From Acidobacteriota bacterium (GTDB lineage Bacteria; Acidobacteriota; HRBIN11): a stretch of 14,322 bases of DNA. The notes under the pieces are model-generated. The model worked only from the letters and a program-made list of their open reading frames with translations, was not told where the DNA came from and did not search any database. Positions 1-6,626 of the stretch are shown here, one piece after another. The stretch is from the NCBI GenBank assembly GCA_030550225.1, contig JAUQPV010000036.1, forward strand, positions 1 through 14,322. Direction: 5' to 3'. Both the position numbers and the translations under genes were made by a program. Numbering within the stretch: position 1 is the stretch's first letter; the number at the start of each line of letters is the position of its first letter.

Positions 1-39
1 GGATGATGGGCGGTGGGATGGCTTCCGGCTCGGGAGGGG

Positions 40-164
40 GACACCGGGGTGACGGCCGGTTCCCTAAGGATGACACCGCCATAACTGGCGGTGTTAGGAT
101 GGGATAGACGCCGCCATGACTGGCGGCGCCGGGACAGGATGACACCGGCATGACTGCCGGTGTT
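40..164. repeat. Tandem array of palindromic 24-nt hairpin units upstream of etfB
   Basis: Three clear units lie at 72-95, 107-130 and 141-164, with a weaker one at about 40-60, so the period is 32-35 bp. Each unit is a 10-nt arm (consensus GACRCCGSCA), a 4-nt loop TRAC and a 10-nt complementary arm (TGSCGGYGTT). Spacers of about 10 nt usually contain GGAT. The arms differ between units, but pairing is mostly kept: CGCC/GGCG in one unit becomes CGGC/GCCG in another, and A-T becomes G-C. This is directly visible and implies selection on a folded RNA or on dyad symmetry in DNA. The same family recurs at 3683-3797. Function is unknown; REP/BIME-like elements are the nearest described class. Confidence 0.8.
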
Positions 165-181
165 CCGAGGATGGATGGCGG

Positions 182-257
182 TCTGCCCACCTGCCGACTT
201 CCCCCCTGAACTAAGCTTGCATCTTGCAACTTATGCCTGTATCCTGCTCTACCCTCA
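182..257. repeat. Short-period degenerate arrays (8 bp, then 7 bp) in the etfB leader
   Basis: Positions 182-213 read as 8-bp blocks beginning TCTGCCCA and CCTGCCGA. The 12-mer TCTGCCCACCTG is shared with the array before etfA at 1328. Positions 216-257 then read as 7-bp blocks beginning CTTGCAT and CTTGCAA, which become more degenerate. A weak sigma-70-like pair (TTGCAT, 17 bp, TATCCT) falls inside the heptamer part, so a promoter for etfB here is possible but not convincing. The rest of 1-295 contains only the hairpin array and the etfB ribosome binding site. Confidence 0.5.
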
Positions 258-295
258 GCTCGTAACCCACCTGCAGGCATTGGGAGGAGGCTCCC

Positions 296-1087
296 ATGAA
301 GATCGCCGTGTGCGTCAAGCAGGTCCCGAATCGGGATTACACGCTGAGTCTCACGCCAGACGGGCAGTGGGTCCGAGAAGAGGGTTTGGCTTGGGAGATC
401 AACGAGTCGGACCTATACGGTATCGAGGCGGCCCTCCAACTTCGGGAGCGGTGGGGCGGCGAGGTCCTGGCCGTCGCTGTCGGACCCGAGCGGGTGACCG
501 AGGCGCTCCGGAAGGCCCTGGCGATGGGCTGTGACCGGGCCGTCCTCGTTTCGGACCCCCGCATCCCGCGAACGTCCCCCTACTGTGTGGGTCGGGTCCT
601 GGCGGCCGTCCTGGCCCCCGAACGCCCGGACTTAGTCATCACGGGGATCGCCTCGGAGGACCTGGGATTTGCCCAGACGGCCGGCGTGATCGCCGAATGG
701 CTGGGCTACGAATCCCTCCCCCTGGTCATCGGTCTGGAGGCCCCTCAGCCGGACCGTCTGCACATCCGGCAGGAGCTTGAAGGCGGCGTGTTCGACGAGG
801 TCGAGGTCGAACTCCCGGCCGTCCTTATGATCCAGTCGGGCGCGAATCAGCCCCGGTATGCCTCCCTCAAGGGCATCATGGCGGCCAAGAAAAAGCCCCT
901 GGACGTGAAGCGGTTGGAAGACCTTGGCCTGACGCCGGATGACCTGCGGGGGACCCACAGCCGTCTGGAGTGGCTCGGGATGGAAGTCCCCGTTCAGACC
1001 GTGCAGGTCGAGTTCATCACGGGAGCTCCTGACGAGATCGCCGAGCGGCTCCTGGAGAAGCTCAAGAAGGAAGCGCGGGTACTGTAA
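296..1087 (+). CDS. etfB: Electron transfer flavoprotein, beta subunit
   Basis: 263 aa, the usual EtfB length. EtfB binds AMP (or a second FAD in bifurcating types) and pairs with EtfA to form the soluble heterodimer that moves electrons between acyl-CoA or other dehydrogenases and the quinone pool. The N-terminus (IAVCVKQVPN) is the family's first beta strand. The region around residues 35-85 (INESDLYGIEAALQLRE, then EALRKALAMGCDRAV) is the conserved adenosine-nucleotide-binding half. DLVITGIASEDLGFAQTAG, near residues 110-130, matches the family's nucleotide loop. The start is fixed by GGGAGGAGG five bases before the ATG. etfA follows on the same strand after a 300-bp repeat-filled gap. The loop carries ASEDLG rather than the common QxxDDD form, as in some non-mitochondrial groups; whether the complex bifurcates cannot be judged from this. 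Confidence 0.93.
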   Translation: MKIAVCVKQVPNRDYTLSLTPDGQWVREEGLAWEINESDLYGIEAALQLRERWGGEVLAVAVGPERVTEALRKALAMGCDRAVLVSDPRIPRTSPYCVGRVLAAVLAPERPDLVITGIASEDLGFAQTAGVIAEWLGYESLPLVIGLEAPQPDRLHIRQELEGGVFDEVEVELPAVLMIQSGANQPRYASLKGIMAAKKKPLDVKRLEDLGLTPDDLRGTHSRLEWLGMEVPVQTVQVEFITGAPDEIAERLLEKLKKEARVL

Positions 1088-1090
1088 TTC

Positions 1091-1130
1091 GGGAGTGCGG
1101 CAATTCGGCAGTTTGGCAGACAGGCAGGAG
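1091..1130. repeat. Period-8 array, left arm of an inverted repeat in the etfB-etfA spacer
   Basis: Beginning three bases after the etfB stop, GGCA recurs at exactly 1099, 1107, 1115 and 1123, giving blocks of GGCANNNN. Read in reverse complement, the array at 1328-1375 aligns with this segment over about 50 bp, with most positions identical and the same 8-bp register. The pair therefore forms long imperfect inverted arms around about 200 bp. The array ends in AGGAGGTCCATGG, which looks like a ribosome binding site plus start, but that reading frame stops after 11 codons. Confidence 0.65.
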
Positions 1131-1160
1131 GTCCATGGGGCAACGCTCAGACTGCGAGAA

Positions 1161-1281
1161 ATGGATTTAGGAGTTACGCACTTGAGTTGAGAAAGATTGG
1201 AGTAGCGTCGTTTATAGGCGCGTTAGAAACGTCTGATAAGTCCTGTTACTACAAACCAACTGCGTAAGCCCTTCCATCCAT
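1161..1281. mobile_element. MITE-like element of about 120 bp with terminal inverted repeats
   Basis: The left end (ATGGATTTAGGAGTTACGCA) and the reverse complement of the right end (ATGGATGGAAGGGCTTACGC) match at ATGGAT and at TTACGCA, with one indel and a few mismatches between. The interior is about 60 bp, more A+T-rich than its surroundings, with no reading frame. Inverted ends with a TTACGCA core resemble the ends of several insertion sequences, so a non-autonomous derivative (MITE) nested in the period-8 inverted repeat is the best reading. No clear target-site duplication flanks the ATGGAT termini, and no transposase is nearby. Confidence 0.45.
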
Positions 1282-1327
1282 TGCCCGCGGGGAGAAGGGA
1301 AGCATCTGAGCGTGTCCCATGGGCCCA

Positions 1328-1375
1328 TCTGCCCACCTGGCTATCTACCGAATTGCCGGACTGCCGAACTCCCGC
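1328..1375. repeat. Period-8 array, right arm, directly upstream of the etfA ribosome binding site
   Basis: Six contiguous 8-bp blocks, from TCTGCCCA at 1328 to ACTCCCGC at 1368-1375, lead straight into AAGGAG, the etfA Shine-Dalgarno sequence. The array is the inverted partner of 1091-1130 and shares TCTGCCCACCTG with the array before etfB. In an etfBA transcript the two arms could pair across the MITE-like insert and bring the two genes close together. Confidence 0.6.
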
Positions 1376-1387
1376 AAGGAGTACGCC

Positions 1388-2383
1388 ATGGGTATCATCT
1401 GGACAATCGCGGACTATCGGGGCGCTCGACTAAATCCGCAAACGGTCGAACTGGTCGCCGCCGCCCAGGAGTTGGCTGAACGCCAGGGCCATCGGGTCTG
1501 GGCCGTCCTGGCCGGGGCCGACCCGGCGCCCCTGGCGGAGGCGCTCCGGACTTATCCGATCGAGAAAGTTGTCCTCCTGCGTCATCCCCAGTTGGCCTAT
1601 CTATCGGCCTTTCCCTTCCTGCAGGCATTGCGGTTTCTGGCCGACCGGACCGAACCGCCGGCCTGGGTCCTCTATCCTCACACGTACCGCTACTATGACA
1701 TCGGGGCCCGCCTGGGAGTGGCCTTCCGGTCCGAGACGGTCTCGGACGTCCAGCGTATCGTCTGGGAGGGGGCCGAGCCGATCCTGATCAAGCCGACCTT
1801 TACGAACAAGTTCATCGCCCGGATTCGTCTGACGGGACCGGGGCCTCACGTCGTCGGTCTTCAGCCGGGCGCCGTCTCGGCCGATGCCGTCCGGACGGGG
1901 GGCTCCCCGGAAGTCCTGGAGCTAACGCCGGAGATCCAGCAAGCCGGCCGGCGTCACCTCGTCCGGAGCATTGAGGCCGCCCGGGGGAAGGTCGACCTGG
2001 CCAATGCCCCTATCATCATCGCCGTCGGCCGGGGCATCGGGAGCAAGGAGAACCTGGCCCTCGTGCAAGAGCTCGCCGATGCCCTTGGGGCGGCCCTGGG
2101 GGCGTCCCGGCCCGTCGTAGACGCCGGGTGGCTTCCCTTCGAACACCAGATCGGCAGTTCAGGCCAGACGGTCGCTCCCAAGCTATACATCGGCGTCGGC
2201 ATCTCGGGGGCCATGCAACATGTCGTCGGCATCAAGGGCTCGAAGGTCATCGTGGCCATCAATAAGGACCCCGAGGCCCCCATCTTCAAGATCGCCCACT
2301 ACGGGATCGCGGAAGACCTCTTCAAGGTCGTTCCGGCGTTGACGAAGAAGGTCCGGGAGTGGAAAGAGAAGGGCCTCCTATGA
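1388..2383 (+). CDS. etfA: Electron transfer flavoprotein, alpha subunit
   Basis: 331 aa, normal for EtfA. It binds the redox-active FAD and passes electrons to a dehydrogenase or quinone reductase with EtfB. The C-terminal third carries the FAD-domain signature: SRPVVDAGWLP, then QIGSSGQTVAPKLYIGVGIS, SGAMQHVVG and VAINKDPEAPIFKIA, close to the textbook motif. The N-terminal half is the Rossmann-like domain shared with EtfB, opening MGIIWTIADYRG. I chose the ATG at 1388 because AAGGAG sits six bases upstream and the protein then starts like the family. A longer in-frame start at 1319 would translate the period-8 array and is rejected. The gene ends 67 bp from the oppositely oriented argJ, with no convincing terminator between them. 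Confidence 0.94.
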   Translation: MGIIWTIADYRGARLNPQTVELVAAAQELAERQGHRVWAVLAGADPAPLAEALRTYPIEKVVLLRHPQLAYLSAFPFLQALRFLADRTEPPAWVLYPHTYRYYDIGARLGVAFRSETVSDVQRIVWEGAEPILIKPTFTNKFIARIRLTGPGPHVVGLQPGAVSADAVRTGGSPEVLELTPEIQQAGRRHLVRSIEAARGKVDLANAPIIIAVGRGIGSKENLALVQELADALGAALGASRPVVDAGWLPFEHQIGSSGQTVAPKLYIGVGISGAMQHVVGIKGSKVIVAINKDPEAPIFKIAHYGIAEDLFKVVPALTKKVREWKEKGLL

Positions 2384-2450
2384 CGAAAGTTCTCATCTGA
2401 TGTCTCAATACGGGGCAACCCGATTCCCCAGTCCCAGGGGATTTAGTTCG

Positions 2451-3671
2451 TCAAGTCCGGTAGCGGGCGTTCAGGCGGACGTAGTCCTCCGTCAGGTCGG
2501 AGGTCAGGACGGTCGTGCAGGCCGACCCCCGCCGCAGGCGGACCCGGACGTCGACGGTCGCCTGCCGGAAGATGCGCTTGATCGGCCCGCCCGGGTTCGA
2601 CTGGAGCCGACCGTCGGCGTAGACCCGATAGGGGCCGACCCAGACTTCGGCCTCGGTGGCCCGGAATCGAACGCCGGCCGAGCCGAGAGCCGCCAGGATC
2701 CGGCCCACGTTGGGGTCGCCCCCGGCGAGGGCCGTCTTGACGAGGGGCGAGTGGGCTACGCGGTAGGCCAGCCGCCGGGCTTCCGCCCACGATCGGGCAC
2801 CCTCGACGTGGACCCGCAGGACGCGGGACGCCCCTTCGCCATCCTGCACGATGGCCTCGGCCAGGTGCTGGCAGACCGCCCGGAGGGCCTCGGCGAAGGC
2901 CGCCCAGGCTGGCGTGTGCAGGCGGATCTCTTCATGGCCGGCCGTCCCGTTGGCCAGGACGACGACCATGTCGTTGGTGCTCGTGTCGCCGTCGACCGTG
3001 ATAGCGTTGAAGGACGTCTCGACAGCCTGCCGGAAGGCGACGGCCAGGGCCTCCCGCCCGATGACGGCATCCGTCGTCAGGAAAGCCAGCATCGTCGCCA
3101 TGTTGGGGCAGATCATGCCGGCCCCCTTGGCGATCCCCCCGATGCGCACTTCGGCCCCGTCGACCCACAGACGGGCGCCGGCGACCTTTGGGAAACGGTC
3201 GGTCGTCCGGATGGCCTGGGCGGCGTCCATCCCACCCTGGGGCGATAGCGCCTGGACGGCCTTGGCGATGCCCCGCCGGATCTTGGCCATCGGAAGACGC
3301 GGCCCGATGACGCCCGTCGAGGCCACGACGACGGCCTCTCGCCGGTCCAGGCCAAGCGCCTGACGGGTCCACTCGGTCATCGTCTGGGCGTCCCGGAGAC
3401 CCTCCCGGCCCGTCCCGGCGTTGGCGATGCCGCTGTTGGCGACGATGGCCTGCAGGAACGGACTTCGGCGCACGTGCCGACGAGATACCTGGACGGGCGC
3501 CGCCGCAAAGACGTTTCGGGTAAAGACGGCATCGGCGACGGCCGGCCGGTCGCTGACGATGAGGGCCAGGTCCGGCTTGCCCATCGGTCGGATGCCGCAG
3601 GCGACACCGGCGGCCTGAAATCCGCGGGGATACGTGACATGGCCGTCCTCGAAGAATTCCCACGCCTTCAC
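2451..3671 (-). CDS. argJ: Bifunctional ornithine acetyltransferase / N-acetylglutamate synthase
   Basis: About 406 aa, typical of ArgJ. It transfers the acetyl group from N-acetylornithine to glutamate (cyclic arginine pathway) and in bifunctional forms also acetylates glutamate from acetyl-CoA. ArgJ is an Ntn-type enzyme that cleaves itself. The cleavage motif KGAGMICPNMATML is present, with Thr193 as the predicted nucleophile and new N-terminus of the beta chain. The oxyanion-hole segment STGVIG, TVDGDTSTND and the C-terminal LNARYRT also fit. I chose the GTG at 3671 because AGGAGA lies just upstream and the product then begins VKAWEFFEDGHVTYPRGF, as expected. Starting at the ATG at 3719 would add 16 unrelated residues from the hairpin array. 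argJ is separated from argH by a 185-bp gap with that array, so it may be expressed separately from the other arg genes. Mono- versus bifunctionality cannot be decided here. Confidence 0.93.
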   Translation of the reverse strand: MKAWEFFEDGHVTYPRGFQAAGVACGIRPMGKPDLALIVSDRPAVADAVFTRNVFAAAPVQVSRRHVRRSPFLQAIVANSGIANAGTGREGLRDAQTMTEWTRQALGLDRREAVVVASTGVIGPRLPMAKIRRGIAKAVQALSPQGGMDAAQAIRTTDRFPKVAGARLWVDGAEVRIGGIAKGAGMICPNMATMLAFLTTDAVIGREALAVAFRQAVETSFNAITVDGDTSTNDMVVVLANGTAGHEEIRLHTPAWAAFAEALRAVCQHLAEAIVQDGEGASRVLRVHVEGARSWAEARRLAYRVAHSPLVKTALAGGDPNVGRILAALGSAGVRFRATEAEVWVGPYRVYADGRLQSNPGGPIKRIFRQATVDVRVRLRRGSACTTVLTSDLTEDYVRLNARYRT

Positions 3672-3682
3672 GATTTGTCTCC

Positions 3683-3797
3683 TGTGCTGGGATGATTCCC
3701 GACATGGGGACGCCGGCATGATGGCCGGCGCGCTTTACGGTTGACGCCAGCATAACTGCTGACTCTTGAGGGAGACGCCGGGATAACTCCCGACGTT
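3683..3797. repeat. Second array of palindromic hairpin units, between argH and argJ
   Basis: Four units lie at about 3683-3706, 3709-3732, 3743-3766 and 3774-3797 (steps 27-34 bp). They belong to the family at 40-164: left arms such as GACGCCGGGA and GACGCCAGCA, loops TAAC or TGAT, complementary right arms such as TCCCGACGTT. The inner stem differs in each unit (GGGA/TCCC, CAGCA/TGCTG, GCCGGC) yet stays paired, which is covariation. The last unit abuts the argJ ribosome binding site, so it could affect argJ translation, argH mRNA 3'-end stability, or both. There is no T-run, so these are not ordinary intrinsic terminators. The rest of 3798-3856 shows nothing recognisable. Confidence 0.78.
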
Positions 3798-3856
3798 CGG
3801 ATGGACCCGTCCCCCGTTGATCAGGACCGTGCTTTGAGGGGTAGAGGGAAGCCCCC

Positions 3857-5239
3857 TTACGAGTCCGGGGCCTCATCCCGTTCTTGCAGGATCTGCCAGG
3901 CCTTCCTGATCTGCTGACGGACGGCGTCCGGTGAAGTCCCCCCCGGGAGGTTCCGTCGCCGGACGGCCGCCGCGGGGTCCCAGACTTGACGGACGCTCTC
4001 GTCCACGGCGGGGAGCCACTCGGCCAGTTCCGCTGGCGTGAAGCTCTCCGGCGGACGGCCGACGGCCTCGGCGTGCGCCACAAAGCGGGCGACCGCCTGC
4101 TGGGCCGTCCGGAAGGGAACGCCCCGGGCGACCAAGAAGTCCACGAGTTCGACCGTCAGGGTCCACGGCTGAAGTCGAGCCCGGGCGACGTCGGCCCGGA
4201 CGGTCGTACCCTCGACGACCTGCCGCATGACGGTCAGGGCCTGTCGGAGGTCCTCGGAAGCTTCCAGGAAGTACGTCTTATCCCACTGGAGGTCTTTGCT
4301 ATAACCCCAGGGGAGACCCTTGAGCGTCGTGCTGAGGCCGACCAGGGCACCCAGCCAACGGCCCGCCAGCCCGCGGACGAGCTCGAGGACGTCCGGATTC
4401 CGCTTGTGGGGAAGCAAGCTGGAGGACGTCGTCAGAGCTTCATCGAGGGCCAGCCATCCGAACTCGTCGCCGGAAAACAGGACCCAGTCCTCGGCCATCC
4501 GAGACAGGTGAATCCCCGTCGTCAGGCAGGCGTACAGGAAATCCAAGATGAAGTCCCGGTCGCTGACGGTGTCCAGGGCGTTGTCGGTCGGGCCCAGAAA
4601 GCCGAGGCGTCGGGCCAGGGCCGCTCGGTCGATGGGCACGGTCGTCCCGGTCAGGGCGCCGGACCCATACGGGCAGGCGTCCATCCGGCGGAGGGCCGTC
4701 CGGAAGCGGTCCCGGTCCCGCTCGAAGGCAAAGAACCAGCTCATCAGATAGAAGCCCCACGTCATGGGCTGGGCCTGCCGGAGGTGGGTATAGCCCGGGA
4801 CGACCGTCTCGACGTGACGTTCGGCCTGCTGGACCAGGCTCGCCTGGAGGGACCGGATGCCCCCGAGGAGGTCCGCCCCGGCCCGCCGGATGTAGAGCCT
4901 CTCGATGGTCACGACGTCTTCGTTTCGGCTCCGACCTGTGGCGACCTTAGCGGCGACGGGGCCGACGGCCTCGGCCAGGACGGCCTCGACGGCCGTATGC
5001 ACGTCCTCGAAGTCGCCGGTCGGGGGCTCCGCTTGGGCGGCCATCCGACCGAGGGCCTCGGCCAGGGCCTGAAATTCGGCATCGCTGAGGAGACCTGCCC
5101 CATGCAAAGCCCGGGCATACGCCCGGGTCGCCTCGACCTCCTCTCGCCAGAACCCTCGGTCGACGGGATAGGAGGCCTGCCATGCGTCGAGATCGCTCCG
5201 GGGCTTTTGGAAACGGGACGCCCATAGCCGCTTCATCAT
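3857..5239 (-). CDS. argH: Argininosuccinate lyase
   Basis: 460 aa, normal for ArgH of the fumarase/aspartase superfamily. It splits argininosuccinate into arginine and fumarate, the last pathway step. Visible conserved blocks are DVHTAVE (about residues 79-85), TGRSRNEDV (101-109), PGYTHLRQAQPMTWG (148-162), TSSSLLPHKRNPD (271-283, the mobile catalytic loop with the active serine) and LPWGYSKDLQWDK (309-321). Several blocks are variant: the loop lacks the usual leading glycine and has PHKR for the common PQKK, SRNED replaces SRNDQ, and the N-terminus lacks the familiar GGRF. The start overlaps the argG stop as ATGATG. GGAGG lies four bases from the first ATG and seven from the second (start 5236), so either is possible. 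Translational coupling to argG is likely. Confidence 0.9.
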   Translation of the reverse strand: MMKRLWASRFQKPRSDLDAWQASYPVDRGFWREEVEATRAYARALHGAGLLSDAEFQALAEALGRMAAQAEPPTGDFEDVHTAVEAVLAEAVGPVAAKVATGRSRNEDVVTIERLYIRRAGADLLGGIRSLQASLVQQAERHVETVVPGYTHLRQAQPMTWGFYLMSWFFAFERDRDRFRTALRRMDACPYGSGALTGTTVPIDRAALARRLGFLGPTDNALDTVSDRDFILDFLYACLTTGIHLSRMAEDWVLFSGDEFGWLALDEALTTSSSLLPHKRNPDVLELVRGLAGRWLGALVGLSTTLKGLPWGYSKDLQWDKTYFLEASEDLRQALTVMRQVVEGTTVRADVARARLQPWTLTVELVDFLVARGVPFRTAQQAVARFVAHAEAVGRPPESFTPAELAEWLPAVDESVRQVWDPAAAVRRRNLPGGTSPDAVRQQIRKAWQILQERDEAPDS

Positions 5240-6462
5240 CCTTCCTCCGAGACGCCGACCGGGAGGTCCACGGCCCGGCGGCGGGCGGCGTAGTACTCCT
5301 GGGACTCCAGGCCCCAGAGGCGGATGAAGCCCTCGGCCGCCCGGTGGTCGAAGACGTCGTCGACGTCATACGTCGCCAGCCGCTTTTGATACAGCGAATA
5401 GGGCGACTCCCGGCCCATGACCTGGACGTGACCCTTCCAGAGCCGCAGGTGGACCGTGCCTGTCACGACCTCCTGGGTCTTCTGCATGAACGCGTCCAAG
5501 GCCTCCCGCAGGGGCGAGTACCACAGGCCGTAGTAGACGAGCTCGGCGTACTTCAGGTCCATCGCCTGCTTGAAGTGCAGGAGCTCCCGAGGGAGGACCA
5601 TAGATTCCAGGGCCGCGTGGGCCTGCAGGAGGACGGTCGCCGCCGGGGCCTCGTAGACCTCCCGAGACTTGATACCGACCAGACGGCTCTCGATGTGGTC
5701 GATGCGACCTACGCCATGGAGGCCAGCCCATTCGTTGAGCGTCTGGATGAGCGTCACGGGGGGCGTCGGCACGCCGTTGAGGGCCACGGGGACGCCCGCC
5801 TCGAAGGTCACGCTACACTCAAAGGGCGTATCCGGTGCCGCCGCCACCGAACGTGTCCACTCGAAAGCGTCCTCCGGGGGCTCGGCCATCGGGTCTTCCA
5901 AGACGCCGGCCTCAATGGACCGACCCCAGAGATTCTCATCGATGGAGTAAGGCTTGGCCTGGGAAGCTTTGACGGGAATCCCCCTCTCTTCCGCATACCG
6001 GAGGAGTTCCGGCCGGGACATCCGCCACTCCCGCACGGGGGCGATGACCTTCAGGCTGGGGTTCAACGCCGCGACGCCCAACTCGATACGGACCTGGTCA
6101 TTCCCCTTGCCGGTACATCCGTGAGCCACGTACTCGGCCCCCTCCCGCTCGGCGACCGCCACGAGATGACGGGCGATCAGCGGTCGGGAGAGGGCACTGA
6201 TCAAGGGATAGACGCCCTCATATCGGGCGTTGGCCCGGAGAGCCGGAAAGACGAAGTCTCGGACGAACTCGTCCCGGGCGTCGACGACGTACGCCCGGAG
6301 GACCCCCAGCCGGCGAGCCTTCTCGGCGATCGGCATCAGGTCCTCTTGCTGACCCACATCCAGGGTCAGCGTGACGACTGACAGGCCGTACCGCTCCTGA
6401 AGCCATCGAATGCTACAGGACGTGTCCAGCCCGCCGGAATAAGCGAGGACGACTTTCGGCAT
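5236..6462 (-). CDS. argG: Argininosuccinate synthase
   Basis: 408 aa, typical of type-1 ArgG. It joins citrulline and aspartate using ATP to give argininosuccinate, the substrate of the next gene, argH. The N-terminal PP-loop AYSGGLDTSCSIRWL binds ATP. HGCTGKGNDQVRIE (near residues 115-130) and SIDENLWGRSIEAG (near 175-190) are the conserved citrulline/aspartate-binding blocks, and VTLTLDVGQ follows the first strand. The ATG at 6462 is chosen because GGAGG lies six bases upstream; an in-frame GTG precedes it directly. The gene overlaps argH by 4 bp. Upstream lies a 147-bp gap containing a palindromic repeat element, so argG may be partly uncoupled from argCB. Confidence 0.96.
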   Translation of the reverse strand: MPKVVLAYSGGLDTSCSIRWLQERYGLSVVTLTLDVGQQEDLMPIAEKARRLGVLRAYVVDARDEFVRDFVFPALRANARYEGVYPLISALSRPLIARHLVAVAEREGAEYVAHGCTGKGNDQVRIELGVAALNPSLKVIAPVREWRMSRPELLRYAEERGIPVKASQAKPYSIDENLWGRSIEAGVLEDPMAEPPEDAFEWTRSVAAAPDTPFECSVTFEAGVPVALNGVPTPPVTLIQTLNEWAGLHGVGRIDHIESRLVGIKSREVYEAPAATVLLQAHAALESMVLPRELLHFKQAMDLKYAELVYYGLWYSPLREALDAFMQKTQEVVTGTVHLRLWKGHVQVMGRESPYSLYQKRLATYDVDDVFDHRAAEGFIRLWGLESQEYYAARRRAVDLPVGVSEEG

Positions 6463-6498
6463 CACGAACCTCCGAATCGTGAAATGGCCTCAGATTAC

Positions 6499-6626
6499 GG
6501 ACCATAGACCCCGACTGGACCGAGCCCCTTGGAATGCCCGGTCCTGGGACCTCGAACCTACCGCGAAGTCATTCCGAGACAGAGGAACACCGGAGTCCTC
6601 TGGGTGGGTCTATGGTCCATGGTCGG
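6499..6626. repeat. Palindromic element with 7-bp periodic arms between argB and argG
   Basis: GGACCATAGACCC at 6499-6511 and its perfect inverse GGGTCTATGGTCC at 6606-6618 flank a core of about 95 bp. Both arms read in 7-bp steps (GGACCAT, AGACCCC; GGGTCTA, TGGTCCA, TGGTCGG). Within the core, TTGGAATGCCCGG (from 6529) and CATTCCGA (from 6570) form a second, inner inverted pair. The core's TTGGAA-GCCCGGT and ATTCCGA words and the arm word GGGTCTATGGTC recur in the element at 14112-14287. The right arm overlaps the end of argB and supplies its stop codon. Possible roles are an mRNA-stability hairpin or a mobile palindrome. Confidence 0.6.

Noticed and set aside
40..164. CRISPR array
   Set aside because: The repeating part is itself palindromic and varies between copies, spacers are only about 10 nt, and no cas gene is present.
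160..534. + strand frame starting inside the hairpin array and overlapping etfB
   Set aside because: It starts within a repeat, lacks a ribosome binding site and runs out of frame through etfB.
1319..1387. Longer etfA start
   Set aside because: It would translate the period-8 array; the ATG at 1388 has a good AAGGAG and matches the family's N-terminus.
2384..2450. Bidirectional terminator between etfA and argJ
   Set aside because: Only weak 4-5 bp GGGG/CCCC pairings and no T-runs on either strand.
2400..3248. 282-codon + strand frame opposite argJ
   Set aside because: Shadow of argJ; composition dominated by Gly, Arg, Asp and Pro, without motifs.
3986..5227. 413-codon open frame on the + strand opposite argH
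   Set aside because: It is antisense to a clear argininosuccinate lyase; long antisense frames are expected in G+C-rich coding DNA, and its product has no recognisable motifs.
5182..6381. 399-codon open frame on the + strand opposite argG
   Set aside because: Antisense shadow of a well-conserved argininosuccinate synthase, with no domain signature.
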